In this document: one piece after another, positions 35,761 to 46,700 of the stretch
How positions within the stretch are numbered: the first letter of the stretch is position 1
How the letters are laid out: each line of letters begins with the position of its first letter
Origin: Branchiostoma floridae
Lineage: Eukaryota > Chordata > Leptocardii > Amphioxiformes > Branchiostomatidae
DNA: 60,000 bases
Direction: 5' to 3'
Assembly: GCF_000003815.2 (NCBI RefSeq)
Contig: NC_049981.1
Coordinates: forward strand, 12,309,625-12,369,624
Program-made: the position numbers and the translations under genes
Notes under the pieces: model-generated
The model's database searches: none
Seen by the model: the letters and a program-made list of their open reading frames with translations, nothing else
What the model was told of the DNA's origin: nothing

Positions 35761-36368
35761 TACCATCTGCACATGCTAAATTCGGCGGATATTGTTCCTG
35801 TTTGATTTTATATTTGTTTGCACATGTTCAACTTGTGCTTCTCGAGGTCGGTGTCATTTGTTTAAAAACAACCTCTCTGGACATTCATGATATTTGGTAT
35901 TTGAGTAGCAGTTAACGTTACAGAAACGAAGGTCCAGTTTGAAAATGGTTTACCTGGCACTTTCCGTCGGTACTGCAGCGAAGCGAGCACCAAAACGCAG
36001 CACCAAACGTGCTTGAAAATGAAGAAATCGAGTATGTTGACAAATTTACATACCTATAGGCAGCATTATTACTATGTTCGGTGGCACAGAAGAAGACGTC
36101 AAATCCAGGCTTGGCAAAGCTACTGGTATGTGGCAATACCCGAGAAAATTCTGGCTATCTAAGCAAATCAGCGTACCATTAGAGTTAAAGTACGGGTGAG
36201 TCACATACACTTGAGTGTTAGTTGTGTACAGTACCACACCAAAGAAACAAGTCAGCAGGTAAGTCACTACACGCTGACACTATTTGGTTTGTTGTTGATG
36301 AAGATTAGACATCCTGGTAACGTTAATAAGATACGCCAAAAATAGTTAGGATAAACCTATTCAGCTAC

Positions 36369-39170
36369 AGGCCCCCTCTCACTTGACGTGCGGCACGCTC
36401 GCGGCATTGCTGCGTTCGAAAACGCAGATGTACCGCCACGGAACCTAGAGGTGCCGCAAGCAAACCTAGAGGTGCCGCAAGCAAACCTAGAAGTGCCGCA
36501 AGCAAGCGCGACGTTTTTTAAAAAGTTTAAAAATAACGCAAGTGGCAAGATGCCGCAACAGTGCCGCAACAGTGCCGCAACGGTGCCGCAACAGTGCCGC
36601 CACCATGCCCCAAACAGTATCAAGGATATATTTTGCCTATTTTACACCAAGAATCAAAAGTAAACATCCTTTTATCACCGAAATACTATTTTTGATGCAT
36701 TTCTAATAATTTTACAGTGGTTTTCGATCCAGTAAAAACACTGCGAATTCCACAAAACTTACCTTGTATCCGTATTCAGAGTTAACTTAAAAATACATCT
36801 TTTGATTTATTTAATTGGAAGTAGGTCAGTATTTTATACTTGAAAACAAAAAATAAGTAACTGGTTTATCGATTAACCTACGGATGTAGAGAAAAAGATT
36901 ATCGTACAACGTTCAAAAATAATTTATTTATGTTGGATGATAACGAGTTTGCGTTTGCGTTATAACGTTACAAGCTAATCATTGCTGGTAGCCTGCCGCC
37001 GATAAAATACAAAATTGCAGTCATTCAAACCGATGGGCCATATTTTTCTCACTTTTTACAAATATGATAGACTTAGACATCAATAGGCTGGCAAGCCATC
37101 CGCCGACAATGAAAATACTCAGCGTCATACAAAAAAAGTATGAAATATCAAACATTTTCATTTTAGAAATTTGCAAAATTGGTGAATAAACATATAAACA
37201 TACATAATTACACATAACGTTACAATCAATCTTTATTGACACGACAAAAGTACAGCGACTTTCGTAAGGTCTACATGCATAACAACTACTTACAGTACAA
37301 CTAAACACATATATATGGATATCTATAGGTATGGATACATCAACATAAAGGGTCTAGCATGTCATTTACACTATTAGTTCTACGGTATAAACAATCGTGG
37401 ATATATTTGCCTACTTGTACACAATGTGGATTATCGCCTCCCAGAATGTACTTGAATTTATCTATCGAACAGAGAGTAGCAAAGTCTTTAGAGCAAGTGG
37501 AAAGTGATGTGAACAGCTCTGTGCGTTTATCATCATATCGAGAACAATCCATAACGAAGTGACGTTCGTCTTCGATCTCATTTGGGCAGAATGGACAAAA
37601 CCTCAGGTCACGGGGAATTTTAGAATATCTTCCGGCTTCTATATTTAGTTTGTGACTACAGATTCTTATCTTTGTAATTGCTCTACGAAGTTCGAAATTG
37701 TGTACATTCGAAAGATAATTCTTTTGTCCGTATCTTTCCTTTAGCGTAGAATAAATGGAAAGTTTTGAGTTATTCTGGATAGAAGAATGCCATTCTTGAA
37801 TGTATATATCCTGTAAACGGAGTCGTAATTGGTCGATTAGCATATTAACATGATACAACCTCGGGTTTGTCCATACATACCCAAAACCATTATAGTTGAG
37901 AATGTCAGTTACGTGATTTGTCCAATCGTATTCACCGGAAAGTACAACATCATATGCTTCACGTAGTAAAGAATCTTCGGGTAAGTTTGCTAGACGGTGC
38001 CAGTATTTGATTAATTGTATCTGAGCGTTGATCGAAATGGGAAATGTTCCTAACTCACCACGGATGCCGTCATTTGATGATTTTGCATGTACTCCAAGTA
38101 AAAATTTTTGGAAATTCATGTCAATGGTATCAAATTCTGGGATACTAATATGTGAAGGAAGTCGTATGTTTTCAATTGCGAAGTTGTCATTTTCTAATTT
38201 CATTCCTGATGCCAGTCTCAATAATCTATCCTTGTCTGATTTTTTCTTAAAATGGATGACGTAAGTATGAGTGAGGTCCGAAGACACACTCTTTCTAACA
38301 GTTGCAGGAAGATCTCCCTCTAAATGGAGTTTGTTTAAAAGGGAAGAGAAAACAGTTTTGGGAGAAGATTCTGGAATTTGTTTTGATACAATAATTTTGA
38401 TTGTTTTAGAAGTTTGGTCAAAACATGTGAGTTCGGCTCCGTACAGTAGAATAGGCAGTACAAACTTGTTGAAAAGGCTCATTCCTAAATGAATTGGAAT
38501 GTTCTTTTCAGAGAATAAAAGTGACTTCAGTTTGAATAAAGCTCTCGTGGCTTTAGTCTTTAAGTATTTCCTGGCTGCTTTAAACTTACCCGAAGAAGTC
38601 AGGGGAATACCAAGGTAAGTATAACTGTCGGCTACTTGTATTTCTTTGCCATATATATAAAATTTGTTTGATAATCTGTTAATAGAACCTTTTGTAAAAA
38701 CCAGTACTTTCGTTTTGGATACATTGACCCTTAATTTCCATTTGTTGCAATAAGCTTCCAGGTTGTTGATACAATTCTGAAGCCCCTCTTTCGACAATGA
38801 GATCATGGTGCAAAACGTACACATCGAGTGAAATCTGGTATATAGTTCGTGTCCGTTCATTTGGGTCATTTCCTTTACTGTAAAAGTCTTTCAAGGTTAT
38901 TTATAGCATATGTACCATATAATTCATTATCATAAGGGAAATCTTTTCATTATAAATCTCATTTTGGGGCATTCTCATCATTTTACGGTGATTTTTCATA
39001 AATTGACAACGCTGCAATTGTCAATAACATGTTCATTTTGTCTAGAAACGCAACAGTGCCGCACGTCAGTGTGAGTGCAAGACAAAATCGGTGAAATTAA
39101 CACAACAGTGCCGCAGTGAACGAACGCAGCAATGCCGCAAGCGTGCCGCACGTCAAGTGAGAGGGGGCCT
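36369..39170. mobile_element. 2.8-kb TIR-bounded composite element
   Basis: The left end AGGCCCCCTCTCACTTGACG (36369) and the right end are inverted copies over 50 bases with one mismatch (36369-36418 versus 39121-39170). Subterminal repeats of TGCCGCA are abundant: a 21-base unit three times at 36446-36510 and an 11-base unit (GTGCCGCAACA) four times at 36551-36602, with more at 39050-39150. The interior carries a LINE reverse transcriptase fragment on the minus strand and no recognisable transposase. Flanks (CAGCTA / TAGGGAG) fit a TA target duplication if the element is extended by one base at each end, compared with the intact CAGCTACGGAAG at 39371. Confidence 0.8.
37340..38869 (-). pseudogene. 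C-terminal part of a LINE reverse transcriptase (509 codons, open)
   Basis: An open frame starting within the reverse transcriptase palm: LQNCINNLEAYCNKWKLRVN, VSKTKVLVFTKG (motif D region), YTYLGIPLTSSG, then thumb and a C-terminal zinc-binding-like CPFCPNEIEDERHFVMDC. Just upstream the catalytic YADD region is unrecognisable in frame (a neighbouring frame reads VLHHDLIV) and motifs A and B are missing, so it cannot code for an active enzyme. It has stayed open for 509 codons. It lies wholly inside the TIR-bounded element. A fragment of the same LINE family sits at 48632-48882. Confidence 0.8.
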
Positions 39171-39521
39171 TTAGGGAGTCTGGACGCCGCGCCAGGACCA
39201 GGATCTCCGGTCAGACAGGGTCGAGGGTTGGAGGAGAGGAAAAGGCTGTACAGTACTACACCACAGAAACAACAGGTAAGTCACATGCTTACATTATCTG
39301 GTTTGTCGTTGATGAAGATTAGACATCAAGGTAATAAGATATGACAAAAATAGTTAGGATAAACCTATTCAGCTACGGAAGTCTCGACGGCGCGTCTTGA
39401 CCAGGGTCTCTGTTCAAACAGGGTCGAGGGTTGGACGACAGGAAAAGGCTGTACAGTAGCACACCACAGAGACAACATGGAGAACAGGTAATGGGGTTTC
39501 AATCACCAGTAGTGACTTATT

Positions 39522-39563
39522 ATGTGTGTGTGTGTCCCTTTCTGTGTGTGTGTCTGTGCGTGT

Positions 39564-39622
<59 letters not shown>

Positions 39623-39670
39623 CATCTTTGTTTCTTTGTGTGTTTGCATGTGTGTGTGTGTGTGTGTTTG
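39522..39670. repeat. (TG)n microsatellite
   Basis: A long TG tract with a few interruptions. Cys-Val open frames across it are artefacts. Confidence 0.95.
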
Positions 39671-39964
39671 AGACTATGCGCAATTGCACCAGAAAAGCCT
39701 TGCAGGTAAGTTTTTAGCAGCCATATGAGCGCGGCATTTTAAATACAGTGGATACAGTCGTCCTACGATGCACGTTGATGCTTTGGTTTTCTCGTATGTG
39801 ATATTATGACAAAGCATCCAGTTGCGGTTTTACCTAATATGTATGACATATTGCCTGTCCTGGAAAATGAGTGGTTACTGTCTGTGATTTTCGCAACTAT
39901 AGTTGATGTCCCGTTTGCGATATTCGCATATGGTTTGGTGTGCCTGTACAAAGTCGTGAAACGA

Positions 39965-40380
39965 TGCACGTATCAGAAATCACCCCTATATTTGCAATAT
40001 ATTGGAACAGGCATCGTGCCTTAAGTATTTGTTAATAGGCTTAGCTCCAAGCAGATGGTGAGGTGATTTCTATGATAGCTGTCTGGGGAACCCCGAGTTT
40101 TTGTCTGTCTGTGTACAAGATTACTCAAGAACGGCTGGATGGATTGGTTTCATACTTGTTGTGTTGGTGGGGTGTGATGAAAGCTCGAATCGATGAGATT
40201 TTGGGCGCCGTATCTGTCGTTATAATTGATGTAATAATATCAGAAATCACCCCTATATCTGCGATATATTGGAACAGGCATCGTGCCTTAAGTGTTTGTT
40301 AATGAGCTTAGCTCCAAGCAGATAGTGAGGTGATTTGTATGACAGCTGTTTGGGGAACCCCGAGTTTTTTTAAATATGAT
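39965..40380. repeat. Two copies of a ~145-bp block
   Basis: ATCAGAAATCACCCCTATAT...GGGGAACCCCGAGTTTTT occurs at 39975-40105 and 40240-40370, separated by a copy of the dispersed CTCAAGAACGGCTGGATGG repeat. Confidence 0.85.
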
Positions 40381-42378
40381 AATTAGTTTTATTTATATCT
40401 GCTTAGGATATCATGGAGATGTGAAGCGTAAGTATAATTATAAGAAGTTGAGGTACATTTAACGGTAATGCTTAACAGGTATGGATGTCTCACATACTGT
40501 ACTGCTGATTTGAGTGACATGGTGATTAAAATGCCATTAGGTCCTCTCATCTTAGATGGGTTGGGTGTCAGAAGTTTTATGGGCGATACAGATGTTCTGA
40601 TTTCGTTACGATAAGGGACAGTTGTTAGTTGTCTCTTTCGTAGCCAGTGGTACTTGTTTTTTAGCAGACGGGGTTGGCGCCAAGTATTCATCTTACAGTT
40701 GGTGTAGGGCTGTCAGAGGAAAGTGTGCATCTCGTTTTTGTACCGTGTGAACAGCTGATGTTATGACATATTGGTGGAAAATCAAATCACCATCTGACTA
40801 AAGTTGGCCACATCCCTTCTTCTTTCTGAGTTTCCCAACTTCCCCCCACCACACCGCTCTCAGGCACATAGTCGAACCTCAATAATGCTGACAACCTTAG
40901 ACAGTTTAAATGCCAAACATCAAGCTTAAGGAACACCACGCTACCATATGCCGTCGACCTCTTAAACGCACATTACACAATTCAGTGTCACATTTTAATA
41001 ATTACTAATCAGATGGACATCCTCTGTGTCATTTAATACATACACCGCTACTTTCCCATAACATTTATAACCATTACTCTCAAATACAACCGACTATAAA
41101 CATACATTCCATCCACAAAAAGCAATAAATATTTCATGGAGGTATGAGGTCCCCGGACTCTAGTTTTTATTAAGAAACCTTTTATCCCATTTGGGCAAAT
41201 CTTTCTAGGTTCAAAGCAATCAACATGACTATACAACATACATTTTAAAAAATACAACAATCAACAATCAAAGTATTTACAATAGAGCACAGTGTCTCAG
41301 GTCAAAGGTCTAGGTTACAATGTTTGAGATGGCTGGTCTAAAACTGGACAATGTACTCTGGACAGTGACTAAATGTCAGATGGCAAAGAGTTCCAGAGTA
41401 GCATTGCTCGGTACAGGAAGATGTTACATATTATGAATTTTGAGATATTACCATTTATTATGATGTATAAGTTTTCCAACAAAATGTAGTTTAGAAAACC
41501 GTTAGTACGACCATAAGTACGAAAATTCCAGGTACTAGAGGCTGATTGTCAATTATAATTGTCTGTCTGTTAAACCATTGGTATTCCTCTTTATACCAAA
41601 AATACACTTCCTGAAATAGAAAACCATTGCAGATGTAGAAGTCCGTTGTCAACACTAGTACTAGCGAGTCTATCGTATCGGCATGTCTACTTTTAGCCTA
41701 TATTCACTATTAAAATGCCATATCTCAATCAGTCTTAGCACTTTCAGAGATGAGGTTATATTCTATATAGAATGTTATAATGCTATATAATGTATTTACA
41801 AGGTGAAACAATACCAAGTATATTTTTACGATATCACGAGTGCAAGAAAATTATCATAACTATAAAAACACTTACAGACACATTTAGCTGATAGGAATTT
41901 GACATTGCCCACAATTTACACAAAGTGCTATAATATGAGTATACCCCTTTTTTCCTTTCTTGATAACTAAGCCAAGAGGAGAGGGGCTAGCAAATGAATT
42001 TCCAATGCATGGTTAAGCCATCCAAAAAATCACTTCAAAACACATTTAAATCTGCATTCCAAACCTCAAATATTTCCCCCCACTGTAAAGCTGGATTTGC
42101 CAGGTTTGTTTTGGTTCAAAAGACAAAATAAGCTGTCATTCAACTGTCAGGTCAAAATATCGGAACGATTTTTTGCCATATTGTAGGTAGACATGCTTCT
42201 GTCATCCCTTACAAAAATCGACCTTTATGATGAATATTCGCCAAGAAAAATGATAAGATATTCAGATCGAGGGCACGCAAGATTCACTCGACTGCGTACT
42301 CAAATGTTGGTCCCTCCCCAAGGCATTCAAAACATAATGATCGGTGAAAAGTTCTTTTTCTAAATAAAATATTGTTGC
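40381..42378. other. 3' flank of gene A, partly duplicated at 17.8-18.98 kb
   Basis: No gene recognised. From about 41540 to the stop codon of gene A this flank is similar to 17816-18983 behind the pseudogene copy, including the CATTAAAATGCCAT-like and CACAAAGTGCT blocks, so it was part of the duplicated unit and probably contains the 3' UTR. A minus-strand AATAAA lies near 41455. Confidence 0.6.
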
Positions 42379-43718
42379 TCAGATTTTTAAGCCGCTTCCG
42401 CCTGCGGTGTCTTTGACTTTCAGTTCCGGGAAGCCTCGGCACTCGAACTTGTACATCAGGCCAGTGACCCTGTCCACTTCCTGCAGTACCGATTCCGTCC
42501 GCTGGATGGTCTCGTCAATGTAGTGATCCGGCAGTGGCGCTTCATCTTCAAAAGAGACAAGAGTTTAACACTGAATAATCGGGTTGATTCTTAACGTTTT
42601 AACGATATAAAAGAGTCGGAAAGGGATAGAATTCACTGAGAAACTGATATGATATGAACTGTCTTAATTTTGCTGATTTGCTTTGATTAACAGTAACTAA
42701 TGTTCATATTAAATGGATGATTATGTTTATGAATTGTAATTGATTAATCCGCTGAGGGTACCGTGCATACTTCTTACGTTGTTTAAGATGGTGAATGTTT
42801 CGGGTTGTTATATCATAGTGTTATGCAGTTTTGAGCATATATTTTAATATTTTTTTTGTAGCAGCTTTTGTTTTAGATATTTGTTTCTAACATGAAATTG
42901 TGCCATTCTTGCCTGTTTATTTCTTTAAAAAAATACAAAGAACGATGGGAAAAACAAACAGTAACGATAATGCTATGATGCTACCGTCAAAAACTTGGGT
43001 CTCATGGCGCATGCCCAGAAGACTCCTGAAGGAGTTCCAGAAGTAATCTCCCATCGCCGTGTCCACCTCAATGTCGTCTGACGTCTGACAGTAGCTCAGC
43101 CAGTTACACAGCATCCCGACTCCCAGATTCACCTTGAATGAAATTTATTTTGCAATGGGTAATTTGAAACATCAGAAGGCCTAAAAACACTTGTATGCCC
43201 TTAAAATATTCAGAATATAAATAAGTATCTGTGAACGTGTTTAAAGATAACCTACCTTCTATGCACTGTGGGCTGCAAACCTTTATCCGCTTTGTGTCTA
43301 GACCACCCCCGTGAGTTGGAGCTTAAATAGATTAGCTAGGGAATGTATTCATGCTTCTCTCTCGCATAGCAGGGATCTCTAGATTTTTCATAGCTTAATG
43401 CTTCAGTGTAAGCTCCGCACATGAGGCGTCGCAAAAAAAAGCACACACAGAATTTCCTCTTACCAGACAGCAGATGAAGACCAGGACGAATGTAGCGTAG
43501 TAAAGCGGTCCCAGGACACTATCCACTCTCTTAATGTCTTCCCCGAAAACATCGCCGAACGCCCTTCCCAAACTCAGCTCAAATAAGACGTAAGACGTCT
43601 CCTTAAAGGCGGAGAAACTCTTCATGTGTTTCCCAAATATCAAGACTCCGCAGATGGTGAAGGACAGTAGAAGGATGAACATGTATGTTAGGAACCCAAA
43701 AGCCTCCCGGTACATCAA
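42379..43718 (-). CDS. Gene A exons: S5, pore, S6 and C-terminus
   Basis: Exon 43464-43718 encodes S5 ([20 protein letters not shown]), the pore helix and filter ([10 protein letters not shown]) and the start of S6 ([14 protein letters not shown]), close to the PKD2 pattern RVLGPIYFTTF. Exon 42985-43132 completes S6 ([12 protein letters not shown]). Exon 42379-42545 ends the protein with a short helical, possibly coiled-coil stretch ([18 protein letters not shown]). The filter position that is Asp in PKD2 (LGD) is Arg here. Confidence 0.9.
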
Positions 43719-46700
43719 CTAGTCCAGGCGGGAAAGAAAGAAATCGTTATGCTTTAATTTGTACTTTGTCGGGAACAATTGTCGACGGTCCAAAAGGCAG
43801 CAAACAGAGCACCACACTGATATCATATTACGAATACATGTTATTGCACAAAGAAATAGTGACATGTCATACTTTGCATGTGACCGGGTGATTGAAAATC
43901 GCTTACTATGGATTTAGAAATTCACGGCAACCGCAAGCTGACGATTTGTTTGACAGTACGAATATATTTCTTTCATTCTGACATATCACAGTTCACATGT
44001 TGCTACTGACACCTGCTTTAACGTCCTTGGATGAATTTATGTACATTGTAAAAAAATCCGCCTCAAATGGCACTAAAGGGACTTACCTCTTCTTTCTACT
44101 TACTAAAACATGTAAAAATATGTATAAGACTATCTCTACTTACACGAGGAAGAGTGAAGACGGTTGCGACGTTCTTAGAGAAGTTGAGAACCCGCAGGAT
44201 GCTGAAGGTACTGATGAAGATGGAGAAAGACAGGATCGACTTGAAGGTTGCGTCCCATTGGCTGGCGGCACTGATGTCTATAAACTCATCGATGCCATGT
44301 AGACCTGTGGCAAATATGGAACGGCACTTCTCTATGGATGAACCGTAGCTAATAACTACTTGTAAAAATTTGTATACAGTATGGCTATATTGGAATTCAC
44401 CTCACTCATACTCAGCTAGTTATTTTCATATAGCTAAAGATAAAGATAAAGGAAAAGCGGGTGACCCCAGAATAAGGATAAAGCATAACATATATGGTTA
44501 TAGTTCAAACGCGTTAGACATGGCACAATTCAGACTGGTGCTTCAATGTTCTTTCTTGTCAGGAAACCATTCGTTTATTACGTATGTATCTATTCATTTA
44601 TTCATTGAAGTTTGTCCATTATTCAATTATCAAATGTTCCCATACTATGTACCTTGAGCCTGTTGTATATCCGCCAACGCATCAGCTGCCGAGAAGTAAC
44701 GTAGTCCGAATGTCACAATAACAGCAGTGGACAGCCCTATCCCGCACAGGACCAAGATGTTCCAAAAACTGCTAAAGTAGACACGACCGTTCTTCCGTAT
44801 GCCCCAAATCTCGTGAAGAATGTTGTAGATGTAGAAAACCAGGAACAAGATGTGGAAAAGCATCTGGACGAAGTCGTCTGTTGTTTGGTACTGGAACAGT
44901 CGGAAGGTCTGGATGTTTGGCTGCAGTTCAACAGCGCCCCCTGGGATGTACTGCAGGGTGATGACCACGGTGCTGAACAGCTTGACGTCAGGGTGGTAGA
45001 AGTTGGCCCGGAGGATGAGAGTGTCTGAAACCATCAGGATCCAGTTGTTCTGTTTTAGGAGGTCTATCATTGCAACGGCCTGGCCAACATTCCGTGGTAG
45101 GTCCAATGTGGTGTAGCACTCTGCCGTTCCATTTATTGTTCCGTTTCTGAAAATAATGCAAGAATAAGAATTGCAACGATTATTTAGCAGAAATACAGAG
45201 ACAGAGAGAGAGACAGAGAGAGAGAGAGAGGCCGTATTGTTGAATTGAAAAAAAAAGCAAGATAAGAGTTCCTCAACCGAGACGGGGGCCGATACCAACT
45301 GTCGGGCCTGTTGCTGACGTCACACTTCTATAGAAGTCAAGCTGCATAAATCTCGATCATTTCAACTTGAAAAGGATCAGAGGACTGCTGAACTGTTTGC
45401 TTTATTTTGTGTACCAAAATAGTGTATGAAATATTAATTGCCGCTACAGATGAATTTCATTCGAAGGTGAGAATACATTTAATATATATACCTAATATCG
45501 TCCGAAGAACTTGTGTTCCAAATGTGTGAACATCTGACTCCACTCAGCCGTTCCACAGCGTCATCTCTTTGCCTGACCGTCAGCTCAGGATACAGCTTAG
45601 ATCCACTACGCTCCAGGTCTGAGTCTATGGGGTCATCTACAGGGGAAATGAACATTCAAATGGTAAAAGGTAAACAAGTAGATTCCAAGCTTGTTACATT
45701 AGTGAAGGAAGTTCACCATCAATGGGGGTATTGCTTCTGTATGTGTTTGCGCCTATTACTCAAGATTCTTTTCATGGATTTGTTCGAATTGTGGCATGTT
45801 GGTAGCTATTGTGGTCCCAATTATTTACTGCGATTCGGGGCACCGTAGTCCATTGAAACAGCCGTGTCTTACCAATGGTAGCCTTCGTTATTTAGGCTGT
45901 CGTTTGGCAATTTATGTCTCTATCTTCTGCCATAGAATCTCAACTTAAACAGTGAAAAAGTGAACATAACTCATAAAATCTCATGACTCTCACATTCAGC
46001 GTGAAAAATTAAAAAAAAAACAGATTCAACTTGGCTAGTCAGGAAAGAAATGAGTCTAATTTAAAACCATTGTGTGAAACGAAAAACCTTTAAAAATCGA
46101 TAATGTTCTCACCAGGATAAATTGTGGTTCTCTCCAGGCGAACCGGACCGATCCTGAATGCGTTTGTTCCAACCGGAAACTGTTTGTCCAGCCACCTCAG
46201 CTTCTTCCCGCTGTATCCACGCTCTGGATGAAGGGACGGCATCAGTTCAGATGACAGCCATTTCCAAGCACCGTCCACTGAAGTCACCTGCAGGCAAGCG
46301 TGTGAAATAAGTTTTACATTTTACAATTCCTTTTGCGTTTTAAAACTAGTACAAACTAAGCATGGTGGTTAGAAGGCAGGCATATGTTGAGTAACACATA
46401 TTCACACAGGAATCAGAGGCAACAATATATCCTGCACCCCCCCTTCTCTTGATGAATGGTTGGTGCCACGTTTACCCGATGACGATGTGCGTCACGTGTC
46501 TATAACTTCACGTGATCAAGGCGGTTCATCTTTACCTACTTACCTACCTAGTCACTATCTTTGAGTAGGCAAATTAAGTCGGTAAGTCAGCATGTTTAGC
46601 GCATTTCAGCAGATTTGTAGTTCCGTTTTTTTGCAAATCAAATTCACCATGCTGTGTAGACACAGTATATCTTTAACATCCCAAGGAACTGCTGACAATT

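Larger units (their letters stand above)
36240..39500. repeat. ~190-bp direct repeats split by a TIR element
   Basis: Three partial units share ATGAAGATTAGACATC, AAATAGTTAGGATAAACCTA, TTCAGCTAC and GGGTCGAGGGTTGGA..A.AGG: 36240-36367, 39172-39375 and 39376-39500. The first unit continues into the second across the 36369-39170 element. Confidence 0.8.

Noticed and set aside
39431-39709. Cys-Val-rich open frames on both strands
   Set aside because: They are translations of the TG microsatellite; the same holds for 59648-59977.
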